From positions 89,481 through 153,480 of the forward strand of contig NZ_JACYWE010000007.1 of NCBI RefSeq assembly GCF_014841105.1: a stretch of DNA of 64,000 nt. The letters are read 5' to 3'. The notes beneath the pieces are model-generated. The model ran no database searches. It saw nothing but the letters and a program-made list of their open reading frames with translations, and was not told the DNA's origin. This DNA is from Lolliginicoccus lacisalsi (GTDB lineage Bacteria > Actinomycetota > Actinomycetes > Mycobacteriales > Mycobacteriaceae). A program made the position numbers and the translations under genes. This document shows, in pieces, positions 36,607-47,438 of the stretch (positions are counted from its first letter, which is position 1; every line of letters starts with the position of its first letter).

Positions 36607-37542
36607 GTGTTTCTTGTGCGCGAGAACTGGATGGGAAAGCTGGGACGTGGAGCCGTTGTTGTTGCCGTGAGCACGCTGGCGGTGGCCGGGCTGTCGGTCG
36701 GCGGGCAGGGCATCGCGGGCGCGCAGCCGGGCGATCAGGCCGGGGCCCGCTATGTATCCCTCGGCGATAGCTTCACCTCGGGGCCAAGCTATGACCCCCT
36801 CGGCGGCTGCCCGCAGCTTCCTTACACCTGGCCCAAGCAGTTCGCGCAGCAATGGGGGCTCGGCGGGGATTGGTTCGATGCCTCGTGCTCGGGCGCCGTC
36901 GTCGATGGCCGCGGCACCAATACGTTTGGCCAGCAGATCCAGGCGGCGGCGGGCGCGATGGGCCCGCGCACCGAGCTGGTGACGATCCAGTTCGCGGGCA
37001 ACGAGACGTACGGCGGCGCGGGCCGCAGTGCCGCGTGGTCAGTGGGCACGTGCGTGCTGGATTTCGTCAATGGGTGCAACGATGCTGCTGATCCCGCGGC
37101 CGTGCGGCCCGACGCCATCACGGGACCGGAGCTGGCGCGACGATTGACCGCCGGCGACAGTGGCGACATCATTGGCCGGATCCGGTCGCAGGCGCCGAAC
37201 GCGCGGATCGCGATCGTGGGCTACCCGACCGTGCTGCCGCGCGATACCTCGGTGTGCTTGCCGATCAACGGGCTCGAGGTACCGGACTTCCAGCCTCGCG
37301 CCGCGTACGCACGCCTGGTGCTGGATCGCATCGAGTCCGCCCAGCGGGCCGCTGCAGCATCGCTGGGCGTGGATTTCTGGTCGTTGAAGGGAGCCACGGC
37401 GGGGCACGATGCGTGCCAGCCGCTCGGGCAGAGGTGGATCACCCGGATCGGTGACTTCCATGAGCATGTGCTGCCGTTCCATCCGACCCAGGATGGCTAT
37501 GGGGCGCAGGCCCGCGCGCTGACGGGCTACCGGGCGGGCTGA
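36607..37542 (+). CDS. Secreted SGNH/GDSL-family esterase
   Basis: A 311-residue secreted hydrolase. After a signal peptide (VVVAVSTLAVAGLSVGGQGIAGA) come YVSLGDSFTSGP (block I nucleophile Ser), IQFAGNETYG (block III, Asn) and FHEHVLPFHPTQDGYG (block V; the His is in FHPTQDG). Six Cys suggest disulfides. It fits the actinobacterial SGNH esterase group acting on lipids or acetyl esters. GTG 36607 is 11 nt after a GGGAGGGG stretch; ATG 36631 is the alternative start. Confidence 0.82.
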   Translation: MFLVRENWMGKLGRGAVVVAVSTLAVAGLSVGGQGIAGAQPGDQAGARYVSLGDSFTSGPSYDPLGGCPQLPYTWPKQFAQQWGLGGDWFDASCSGAVVDGRGTNTFGQQIQAAAGAMGPRTELVTIQFAGNETYGGAGRSAAWSVGTCVLDFVNGCNDAADPAAVRPDAITGPELARRLTAGDSGDIIGRIRSQAPNARIAIVGYPTVLPRDTSVCLPINGLEVPDFQPRAAYARLVLDRIESAQRAAAASLGVDFWSLKGATAGHDACQPLGQRWITRIGDFHEHVLPFHPTQDGYGAQARALTGYRAG

Positions 37543-37700
37543 TCATCCTCTTCGCGCTCTGCTTGGTGCTGACGCAGCAGGCCTGGCTTGCGCGACTTCG
37601 CGCCCCGTAACCCTCCCCGGGCGATACGGTGTCTTCAAGAAGGACTCCACGGTAGCGGAGATTGGGCTCCGGCCGGGCACCGGGAAGCGGGGAACACGCC

Positions 37701-38423
37701 ATGGGAACGACGGCTCGCACCAGCATGATCGCGCTCGCGGTCCTCGTCGCTCAGCCGCTGCTGCTTGCATGCGGCACCGACGATGCGGAGGACGCGGCGG
37801 CGGGAGAGGGCACCAGCCCGGCAAGCGCCACGGAGGAAAGGATCTCCACCGAGGACTGGCTCGCCCGGTACTGCGGTCCGTTCGTCGCGCTCACCGATGC
37901 ATTCCAGTACTACGACGTCGTGGTCGCCGAGCCGCCTGTGGAGCCCGAGCAAGCTCGCCAGACCTACCTCGACCTCTATATCCACCTGCGCACCGTGCTG
38001 TCCGATTCCGCTGTCAGCTTCCGTGAGCTCGGCGACCCGCCCGTCGGTGACATCCCTCCTGGCCTGGCCGAGCACCTCGCGGGCGCGACGCAGCAGGCCG
38101 CCGACGAGGTCGACGAGCTCCGGGCGTCGCTCGACGAGATGGAGCCCGGCGATCCGGTAGCGATGTCGGAGTTCACCGAGCGCATCGAGAACACCCCGAA
38201 TCCCATCGCGGCGGCCTTCGACGAGCTCGAGCAGTATGAGTCCGGGGAGCTCGACGCGGTGATCGCTGATGTGCCAGCCTGCCAGCCTCTCGTCACCCAG
38301 CCAGCCCCCGAGGAAGCCCCCGAGGAAGCGCCCGAGGAAGCCCCCGAGGAAGGGCCCGAGGAAGCCCCCGAGGAAGGGCCCGAGGAGCCGGGCGAGGAAG
38401 CCCCCGAGGAGCCGGGCGAGTAG
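37701..38423 (+). CDS. Putative lipoprotein with Pro-Glu-rich repeat tail
   Basis: A 240-residue protein. The signal peptide ends in the lipobox LLLACG (Cys about 24). The central domain is helical (WLARYCGPFVALTDAFQ, LRTVLSDSAVSFRELGDPP) and unrecognised. From about residue 203 the tail is a run of EEAPEE/EEGPEE/EEPGEE units, encoded by near-identical 12-bp DNA repeats at about 38306-38420 that could change copy number. GGGGA precedes ATG 37701. Function unknown; it may act as a spacer in the envelope. Confidence 0.75.
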   Translation: MGTTARTSMIALAVLVAQPLLLACGTDDAEDAAAGEGTSPASATEERISTEDWLARYCGPFVALTDAFQYYDVVVAEPPVEPEQARQTYLDLYIHLRTVLSDSAVSFRELGDPPVGDIPPGLAEHLAGATQQAADEVDELRASLDEMEPGDPVAMSEFTERIENTPNPIAAAFDELEQYESGELDAVIADVPACQPLVTQPAPEEAPEEAPEEAPEEGPEEAPEEGPEEPGEEAPEEPGE

Positions 38424-38603
38424 CTCCCGCCCACCCGTCGGCAGGGGCAGCCCCGCCCGTCCGATGGGCGAGATGTCGGACGAGTGCTGCATACTTGCCA
38501 GCGTTGGGCACAGCGGTGGTAGACAGGTTGCGGCATGAACGGCACTGCCTGTGTCAGTGTTGAGTGACATCCTTGCAGGAATTCAGAAAGGTACGAGCGT
38601 CAG

Positions 38604-41498
<2,895 letters not shown>

Positions 41499-41538
41499 CG
41501 GGGGGAGCGCTAGTGGGCAACCGGAGCCGGGCGGTGGC

Positions 41539-43131
41539 CTACCGCAGCGGACCGCCCGCAGCGGCGTCGCCCCGCCCCGGCGCGGCCAGCTCGCTCGCCA
41601 CCCCGCGCCCCCGCAGTTCCACCGACCGCACGATCATCCACTTCGCGGCCTCGTCCGGATGCGCCCGCTCCACCGCGACAGACGATGCCAGCACCGCCCC
41701 CGGCTCGTCCTTCGCTAGCTCGGTGATCCGGGCAGCCTCATTTACCGGATCGCCGATCACCGTGTACTCCAGGCGATGAGACGCACCGATATTGCCCGCC
41801 ACCACTGTTCCGGCGGCCACCCCGATCCCGAACCCCACCGGCTCGTCGTCGGCGCCCGCGTGCAGCACGTATGGCAGGCGCTGCGCCAGCTCGCGCGCCG
41901 CGCCCAGCGCCGCCGCGGCCGGGTCGGGATGCTCCAGGGGCGCGCCGAACACCGCTAGCACCGCATCGCCGAGGAACTTGTTCACCAGTCCGTCGAAGCG
42001 GTCGATCACCTCCACCACGACGCGAAAGAACTCGTTGAGCAACGCCACGATCTCCGCCGGATCCCGCCGCGTCGCCAACGTCGTCGACCCCACCAGGTCC
42101 CCGAACAGCCCCGCCACGAACCGTTCCTCGCCACCGAGCCGCACCCCGTCGTTCAACGCTCGCCGCGCCACGTCCGGGCCCACATAGCGGCCGAACACTT
42201 CCCGGATCTGCTCCCGCTCCGCCAGCGACCGAACCATCTCGTTGAACCCTGCCTGCAACTGGCCCAGCTCCGTCGCATCAAAGATCCGCACCGGAGTATC
42301 GAATCGCCCCGCCTCCACCCGCCGCAGCGCAGAACGCAACTGCGCGATCGGATCCGCGATGGCGCTCGAGGTCAGCTTCGTCACCACGAAGCTCGCCACC
42401 ACCAGCGCCGCGCACAACGCCATGATCGACGTCAGTACCGCGCTGGAATCCGCGATCAGGCTGCCCGTCAGCGCCGAGTTCGTCACCACCAGGATCCCCG
42501 CCACGGGAACCAGGACACTCACCGCCCAGCCCACCAGCAGGCGGCTCGACACGCTCGGCGGATGGCGGAGGCTCGCGTCGCCCACCGCCATCGCCGCGGC
42601 ATGCACCGGCCGCAGCACCCGCTCGGCGAACAAGTAGCCGACCGCGCACGCCGTCGCCCCGCCAATGACTACCGTGACCGACGTGATCACCACCAGTTCC
42701 ACCGACTGTGCTGTCGACACCACGAAGATGATGCCGCCCACCAGCCAGAACGCCGCGTAGACCCAGGCCAGCAGTTGCGGGATCCTCAACGCCCGATCCC
42801 GCGCCACGAGCCCCCGCTCCCCATCCCCGGGATCCTGCTGCCACACGATCACCGGCAATGCCAGCCACCACGCCACCACCGTGCTCACCACCGCCGTGAA
42901 CACCAGGTACGCCAGGAACGGGCCGATCCGCTGCGGATCGAGGAGCTCGCCCAGCCGCACCGCGTCCCCGCCCGGCAACAGGAACTGCAGAAAACCGAAC
43001 ACGAACACCGCGCCCGCCACGTTGGCCACCTGCATGCCCGTCGCGTACAACGGCCACGGCCGCGCCACGGATCCCCGCGCGACCACCACAACGGACTCCC
43101 GCGCCCCAGCCAATGAACTCCGCGCACCCAT
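41539..43131 (-). CDS. Membrane adenylate cyclase with HAMP domain (Rv3645-like)
   Basis: About 530 residues: six transmembrane helices (about 1-290), a HAMP linker (DPIAQLRSALRRVEAGRFDTPV) and a class III cyclase domain. Catalytic residues are present: the first metal Asp in GLFGDLVGSTTLA, the purine-specifying Lys and second metal Asp in NKFLGDAVLAVFG, the Asp in YTVIGDPVNEAARI, and the Asn/Arg pair in NEAARI. It should make cAMP, the ligand of the CRP encoded here. ATG 43131 is used; ATG 43179 is possible. Convergent with topA. Confidence 0.92.
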   Translation of the reverse strand: MGARSSLAGARESVVVVARGSVARPWPLYATGMQVANVAGAVFVFGFLQFLLPGGDAVRLGELLDPQRIGPFLAYLVFTAVVSTVVAWWLALPVIVWQQDPGDGERGLVARDRALRIPQLLAWVYAAFWLVGGIIFVVSTAQSVELVVITSVTVVIGGATACAVGYLFAERVLRPVHAAAMAVGDASLRHPPSVSSRLLVGWAVSVLVPVAGILVVTNSALTGSLIADSSAVLTSIMALCAALVVASFVVTKLTSSAIADPIAQLRSALRRVEAGRFDTPVRIFDATELGQLQAGFNEMVRSLAEREQIREVFGRYVGPDVARRALNDGVRLGGEERFVAGLFGDLVGSTTLATRRDPAEIVALLNEFFRVVVEVIDRFDGLVNKFLGDAVLAVFGAPLEHPDPAAAALGAARELAQRLPYVLHAGADDEPVGFGIGVAAGTVVAGNIGASHRLEYTVIGDPVNEAARITELAKDEPGAVLASSVAVERAHPDEAAKWMIVRSVELRGRGVASELAAPGRGDAAAGGPLR

Positions 43132-43230
43132 GACCACGATCCTCGCGCATCCCCGGCGCCACCGGTATCCACTTGGCATTAACCACCCAGCCAGTAACCA
43201 CTCATGGGAGGACAGCGCTACGCTGCCCTA

Positions 43231-44442
43231 GTGGCAGCAGTGTTCGACAAACTCCTCGGCCAGGACCACGCCATCCGCGAGCTCCTTGCCGCATCCACCG
43301 ACGCCCGCCGCAGCACCCGTGGAAGCGCCAGCATCGAGCATTCCGCCATGACCCATGCGTGGCTGTTCACCGGACCACCCGGCTCCGGTCGCTCCATCGC
43401 CGCGCTCTGCCTCGCCGCCGCCCTGCAATGCACCAGCCCCGACGGACCGGGTTGCGGGCACTGCGCCGGCTGCACCAGCACGCTCGGCGGGAACCACCCC
43501 GATGTGCGGCGCATCATCCCCGAGGGCCTCAGCATCGCCACCGCGGACATGCGCGCCATCGTCCGCACCGCCGCGCGCCGCCCCAGCGTCGGAGCATGGC
43601 ACGTCATCATCATCGAGGACGCCGACCGGCTCACCGAGGGCGCCGCCAACGCCCTGCTCAAGATGGTCGAGGAACCGCCCTCGCACACGGTGTTCATGCT
43701 GTGCGCCCCCTCCCCGGATCCCCACGACATCGCCGTCACCCTCCGTTCGCGGTGCCGGCACATCACCCTCACCACGCCGAGCACCACCGCCATCGCGCAT
43801 GCCCTCGAGGCGCGCGACCACCTCGACGCCGAGACCGCGCACTGGGCCGCTGCCATCTCTGCCGGGCACATCGGCCGCGCCCGCCGCCTGGCCACCGACG
43901 AGCAAGCCCGCAGCCGCCGCGCGACCGTGCTCGCCATGCCGCCGACCCTCGACCGGCCCGCCGCGGCCATCAACGCGGCCGACACCCTCCTCGCCACCGC
44001 CACCGAGGACGCCAAGACCCTCACCGCCGAGATCGACACCCGGGAGACCGAGGAGCTGCGCACCGCCCTCGGAGCAGGCGGCACCGGAAAGGGCGCGGCG
44101 GGCGCGCTCCGCGGGTCCGCCGGGGCGCTCAAGGACCTCGAGCGGAAGCAGAAGTCCCGCGCGACCCGAGCCATCCGCGACGCCCTCGACCGCGCCCTCA
44201 TCGATCTCGCCGGCTACTACCGCGATGCCCTCCTCGCCAGCCTGGGCACCACCGCCAGCCCCATCCATCCCGACAAGTCCGACGACATCACCCAGATCGC
44301 CCGGAGCACTCGGCCCGAGACGCTGCTGAACTGCATCGACGCGATTCTGCACTGCCGCGACACCCTCGCCACCAACACCAAGCCCGAGCTCGCTATCACC
44401 GCGATGCTCACCACGATCAGCGAGCACATGCGACGGGGATGA
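43231..44442 (+). CDS. holB: DNA polymerase III delta-prime subunit (HolB)
   Basis: A 403-residue clamp-loader AAA+ subunit (Rv3644c). The P-loop is TGPPGSGRSIAA, with Arg for the Walker lysine, as expected for a non-hydrolysing delta-prime. A zinc module with four Cys (CTSPDGPGCGHCAGC) and IIIEDADRLTEGAANALLKMVEEPP follow. The arginine-finger region is TLRSRCRH. GTG 43231 fits the family start (VFDKLLGQDHAI); ATG 43204 would add nine residues. It is followed by tRNA-Thr, as in mycobacteria. Confidence 0.92.
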   Translation: MAAVFDKLLGQDHAIRELLAASTDARRSTRGSASIEHSAMTHAWLFTGPPGSGRSIAALCLAAALQCTSPDGPGCGHCAGCTSTLGGNHPDVRRIIPEGLSIATADMRAIVRTAARRPSVGAWHVIIIEDADRLTEGAANALLKMVEEPPSHTVFMLCAPSPDPHDIAVTLRSRCRHITLTTPSTTAIAHALEARDHLDAETAHWAAAISAGHIGRARRLATDEQARSRRATVLAMPPTLDRPAAAINAADTLLATATEDAKTLTAEIDTRETEELRTALGAGGTGKGAAGALRGSAGALKDLERKQKSRATRAIRDALDRALIDLAGYYRDALLASLGTTASPIHPDKSDDITQIARSTRPETLLNCIDAILHCRDTLATNTKPELAITAMLTTISEHMRRG

Positions 44443-44531
44443 AGCGGGATCGCGCGCGCTCGACCAGCCTGTTTTCCAAACTCGGTGCCCACCCGCTAGA
44501 CTGCACAACGCCGAGGCGAACGCCCAGGCAC

Positions 44532-44604
44532 GCCGCCTTAGCTCAGTCGGTAGAGCGCTTCACTCGTAATGAAAAGGTCGGGGGTTCGATTCCCCCAGGC
44601 GGCT
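44532..44604 (+). tRNA. tRNA-Thr (anticodon CGU)
   Basis: Acceptor arms GCCGCCT and AGGCGGC pair over 7 bp. The D-arm is GCTCAGTCGGTAGAGC, the anticodon loop CTCGTAA gives CGU, and the T-arm is GGGGGTTCGATTCCCCC. One mismatch sits at the base of the anticodon stem. CCA is not encoded. The position after holB matches mycobacterial thrT. Confidence 0.95.
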
Positions 44605-44610
44605 CACGGA

Positions 44611-44645
44611 AAGCCCCAGGTCAAGCTCTGTTTGACCTGGGGCTT
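44611..44645 (+). terminator. Intrinsic terminator of tRNA-Thr
   Basis: AAGCCCCAGGTCAA, a 7-nt loop and TTGACCTGGGGCTT form a perfect 14-bp stem followed by TT, starting 7 bp after the tRNA. Confidence 0.92.
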
Positions 44646-44702
44646 TTGGCTGTCTTGGGAAGTCGGATGGGTTGTGGGTGGGGGGCGGTATTGAGCAACC
44701 GC

Positions 44703-44749
44703 GATCGTGAAGATCTGGCCACCTAGCACGTGGCTGGATCTTCACGATC
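44703..44749 (+). repeat. Hairpin repeat family B, copy 1 (47 bp)
   Basis: GATCGTGAAGATCTGGCCAC, a 7-nt loop, and GTGGCTGGATCTTCACGATC pair at 18 of 20 positions. The same 20-7-20 design recurs at 47326-47372, and both copies are preceded by GCAACCGC. It lies between the plus-strand tRNA and a minus-strand lipoprotein gene. Confidence 0.85.
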
Positions 44750-44777
44750 TGGTGGACGTCAGGAGCAGGCCACAGAG

Positions 44778-45101
44778 CTAGGCGCTGCTGGATTCGGTGG
44801 TGCTGTCGAGGTCGGCATCCCTGATCGGGATGTCCTTGTTCTCCTCCACAGCGCAGAAGGTGATGATGATGAGCACCGCGGCATCGACCGCGGCCTCGCT
44901 ATCGGCGGCATCGGTCTCCCCGGGCTCATCGGATGACTCGCGAAGGAACTCGGCAGCGGTCTCGCGCTTCTCGTTGGTGCTCTGCTCGCTAAAGGTCGCG
45001 CAGGTGACGTCGCCGCCCGTGTTCATCCCGCAACCGATCGTGGCGAGGAGGAGCGCCGCAGCGGTGGCGGCCCCCCGGAGTGCGCGGGTGCAGGAATCCA
45101 T
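44778..45101 (-). CDS. Small putative lipoprotein
   Basis: A 107-residue protein. The signal peptide ends in the lipobox LLATIGCG, then a charged helical region with one more Cys pair (VTCATFS and TFCAVEE) and an acidic Ser-rich C-terminus. ATG 45101 is preferred over 45116 because AAGGAG then lies 6 nt upstream. The conserved CATF and TFC placement suggests an HdeA-like small periplasmic fold, but this is weak. No adjacent partner. Confidence 0.65.
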   Translation of the reverse strand: MDSCTRALRGAATAAALLLATIGCGMNTGGDVTCATFSEQSTNEKRETAAEFLRESSDEPGETDAADSEAAVDAAVLIIITFCAVEENKDIPIRDADLDSTTESSSA

Positions 45102-45338
45102 GTCCCGCTCCTTCATCTACTCATGGGCCGCGGTTGTCCCGGTTCGTGCCGCTGTACGGGTAATGCCCACCGGGATGCCTGGTCAAACGTGCTACTGCCG
45201 TCACCCGCCTCCGGCGGCGGGTTTAGGGCGGGGCCTGCTGGGTAACCTCCGCCTGCATGATCAACAGCCGGGGAGCGCGGCCGGTTCGTGCACGAATCAT
45301 TCCGGTTTGCCCGCGCGGCCTAGCAGGAGGTGAGCTTG

Positions 45339-45590
45339 ATGAGCAGGAAAGATGTCGCCGACGAGCAGGACCGCGACGAATCGAGCGACCAGGGCGACAA
45401 GGCCCAGGAGCAAAAGGACCGCGAGCAGTGGAACGAGGGCAACGAGACCGGCAACGAGCTGTCCGGGGTGGTCGACGATCTCGAGGAGGACATCGTTGAC
45501 GAGAGGGACCGGGAGGGAGCTACCGGCAACGTGCGCGAGCGCGCGGAGGTGGAGCCAGTTGGTTCCGAGAGCGACGATGTTCCTGACTAG
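45339..45590 (+). CDS. Small highly acidic hydrophilic protein
   Basis: An 83-residue protein with about one-third Asp+Glu and no hydrophobic core (KDVADEQDRDESSDQGDKAQ). ATG 45339 has AGGAGG 8 nt upstream, which supports translation. Composition suggests a disordered stress protein. It is 14 bp upstream of a membrane-protein gene on the same strand, so probably co-transcribed. Not recognised as a named family. Confidence 0.65.
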   Translation: MSRKDVADEQDRDESSDQGDKAQEQKDREQWNEGNETGNELSGVVDDLEEDIVDERDREGATGNVRERAEVEPVGSESDDVPD

Positions 45591-45604
45591 CGAGAGGATT
45601 CACG

Positions 45605-45988
45605 ATGGTGGCGAAAGATCTCATGAGTGCCCACGGTGCGGCAAGGGCGATGGGGTGGGCAACGCTCGCCTACAGCGTCGCGGTCCTGGCCAGGCCCCGG
45701 GTGCTGGCGGCCCCCTGCGGATTCGTCGATGAAGGCCAGGAGGTTGCCCCGCCCGTAGGAATGACGGTCCGGGGCATCGCGGCGCGGGATGCAGCGATGG
45801 GCGCCGCCATGGCCCTCGCTCCAGCCGGGCCCGCCTTGCGCCTCGCGACTGCCGCTCGGGCAGCGTCGGATCTTGCGGACGCGGTGATCTTTGGCGCGGG
45901 GCTCGCGCCCCAGGGCCGGGCAGCGAAGGTCAGCGGCGTGGCTGCCGCCTGGGGAGCGCTCAACCTGGCGTGCCTGGCTCGTATGTGA
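45605..45988 (+). CDS. Small hydrophobic membrane protein (DUF4267-like)
   Basis: A 127-residue protein with three or four Ala-rich hydrophobic stretches (GWATLAYSVAVLARP, RDAAMGAAMALAPAG, VSGVAAAWGALNLACLARM). GAGAGG precedes the ATG. Similar small proteins are annotated DUF4267 or hypothetical; the assignment is tentative. It pairs with the acidic protein gene upstream. Confidence 0.65.
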   Translation: MVAKDLMSAHGAARAMGWATLAYSVAVLARPRVLAAPCGFVDEGQEVAPPVGMTVRGIAARDAAMGAAMALAPAGPALRLATAARAASDLADAVIFGAGLAPQGRAAKVSGVAAAWGALNLACLARM

Positions 45989-46065
45989 ATCGTGGTGCCT
46001 TGATGATGCCGCCCTGCTGCCTGCCCGGAGGCGACCGCTAGGGGGCTCGTGTCCAGCTCACGCAA

Positions 46066-46104
46066 AACGAGTGGGGGCCACGGCAATGCCGTGGCCCCCA
46101 CTCG
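46066..46104. terminator. 18-bp perfect hairpin between convergent genes
   Basis: ACGAGTGGGGGCCACGGC, AAT, and the exact 18-nt complement. On the minus strand it is followed by TTTTGC, so it mainly ends csbD-like transcription and may serve the plus strand too. Confidence 0.88.
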
Positions 46105-46112
46105 TCTTGTGC

Positions 46113-46310
46113 TCACTCGCGGAAGGTGCGCTTGCCCTTCTCCGCGGCGTCGCTCAGGTGATCCTTGGCCTGCTTGGCCTGGCCCGCCGCCTTGTCGGCA
46201 ACGCCCTCGCGCTCGGTGCGCGGGTTGTTGGTGGCACGGCCTGTGGCTCGCTTGCCCTCACCCTTGACCTCTTGTGCCTTGTGGCGCAGCTTGTCCATGA
46301 ACTTGGCCAT
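46113..46310 (-). CDS. CsbD-family stress protein
   Basis: A 65-residue Lys/Ala/Glu-rich protein. DKLRHKAQEVKGEGKRATGRAT and the second repeat GVADKAAGQAKQAKDHLSD are the CsbD-family pattern. ATG 46310 has AAGGAGG at ideal spacing. CsbD is a general-stress (SigB-regulated) protein in Bacillus; function unknown. Confidence 0.88.
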   Translation of the reverse strand: MAKFMDKLRHKAQEVKGEGKRATGRATNNPRTEREGVADKAAGQAKQAKDHLSDAAEKGKRTFRE

Positions 46311-46448
46311 TTTTTGCCTCCTTGTTGCTGGGGTTCGCATTGCTTGGGTGTGCTTCCCCTGTCACATGGGGTTCCCGCTGGGGCCGCTGCTAAACATCAG
46401 GGCACGAGATTCTCCTGCACGGCCGGTGTGGCGTGCCCGCCCGGGGCC

Positions 46449-46474
46449 GTTTGATAGATGCACGCCGGGGGTAT
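46449..46474 (+). promoter_or_regulatory. SigF/SigB-type stress promoter, leaderless
   Basis: GTTT (46449-46452), 16 nt, GGGTAT (46469-46474) matches the actinobacterial SigF/SigB consensus. The -10 ends only 9 bp before ATG 46484, so the transcript would be leaderless or nearly so. Confidence 0.6.
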
Positions 46475-46483
46475 CTACTTGCC

Positions 46484-47275
46484 ATGGATATTCATGGCTT
46501 GCTGAACAAGGTGGAGGACTGGAAATGGCTGGATCCGGCAGGTGATGCCCTGGCCGCGATCGGTGAGCGCGTGGCCGGGAAGGGCCAGGCGGGCGAGGCA
46601 CTGAGGGGCAAAGACATCGGTCATCCCATCCACCCGGTGGTGGTGCACCTGCCAATGGGGGCGTGGATGTCCGCCGCGCTCGTGGATACGGTGACGACTT
46701 CCTACCCAGTCGCTCGCCGCCTGGTGGCGCTTGGCCTGCTGACCGCGCCCGTTGCCTCGCTGACAGGGCTCGCCGAGGTGCCGGGGCTCGATCGCGCGCA
46801 GCGGCGCGTTGCCGTGACGCACATCTTCTCGAATGCTGTTGCCCAGGGGTGCTTCGCCGCCGCGTGGTCACGCGGGAACGACCGCCGCCTCGGGGCGCGG
46901 GCATGGGGCCTCGCGGGGCTTGCGGCGATGGGAGTGGCGGGAACCCTCGGCGGGCACTTGGCGTACGCGCAGGGTGCCGGCGTGGGGCGCTGGAGCGTCG
47001 CGCCACGAAAGGGAGCGGGGCAGGCAGGGGCGATGGTTCGGCCCGGCCATGTCGCTGAGTTGATGGACAGTCCCGATCCGAGCGCCGCGCTGGTCCTTGA
47101 GGCCGGTGTGCCCGTGGTGCGCTCCAGCGGCTCGGGTCCGGACGAGGATGAGGCGGTGGTGATCGTCACGCGAGCCGTGCTCGATCATCGGTTCCGCGGC
47201 GGCCCGCCGTCCTCGAGCGATCTTGAGGAGCAGGCGGCCGCGCTCGACTCGATCGCCCGGTCGCTGGGGGCCTAG
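46484..47275 (+). CDS. DUF2231-type membrane protein
   Basis: A 263-residue protein. The segment GHPIHPVVVHLPMGAWMSAAL, with three His, is the DUF2231 signature and may bind haem or metal. Four hydrophobic helices follow. The C-terminal 80 residues are soluble (AVVIVTRAVLDHRFRGGPPSS) and could be a degenerate Rieske or nitrite-reductase-like part, but no CxH pairs remain. No Shine-Dalgarno is seen, consistent with the leaderless promoter. Confidence 0.78.
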   Translation: MDIHGLLNKVEDWKWLDPAGDALAAIGERVAGKGQAGEALRGKDIGHPIHPVVVHLPMGAWMSAALVDTVTTSYPVARRLVALGLLTAPVASLTGLAEVPGLDRAQRRVAVTHIFSNAVAQGCFAAAWSRGNDRRLGARAWGLAGLAAMGVAGTLGGHLAYAQGAGVGRWSVAPRKGAGQAGAMVRPGHVAELMDSPDPSAALVLEAGVPVVRSSGSGPDEDEAVVIVTRAVLDHRFRGGPPSSSDLEEQAAALDSIARSLGA

Positions 47276-47325
47276 CACAAGCTCGGCGCCGGGGGCGCGT
47301 GCGCTGCCGCGCTCGCAACCGCCTC

Positions 47326-47372
47326 GATCGTGAAGATCCAGCCACGCGCGAGGTGGCCAGTTCTTCACGATT
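47326..47372 (+). repeat. Hairpin repeat family B, copy 2 (47 bp)
   Basis: GATCGTGAAGATCCAGCCAC, a 7-nt loop, and GTGGCCAGTTCTTCACGATT pair at 16 of 20 positions. Size and spacing are the same as copy 1. It lies 51 bp after the DUF2231 gene. Confidence 0.82.
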
Positions 47373-47417
47373 GGTGTTGCAGCAAACACGCCGGGCTGCG
47401 CAAGACCGCGCGCAGGG

Positions 47418-47427
47418 GTATAAATAC
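47418..47427. promoter_or_regulatory. AT-rich palindrome/-10 at the GntR start
   Basis: GTAT-AA-ATAC lies 11 bp before the gntR ATG in otherwise GC-rich DNA. It contains TATAAA, so it may be both the -10 element of a leaderless transcript and an autoregulatory site. Confidence 0.4.
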
Positions 47428-47438
47428 ATCTTGTGTCT

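Noticed and set aside
36492-38603. A cold-shock gene (cspA) expected between the helicase and topA by comparison with M. tuberculosis
   Set aside because: No KGFGFI-type cold-shock motif is visible there. An SGNH hydrolase and a lipoprotein occupy the place, so cspA is probably elsewhere.
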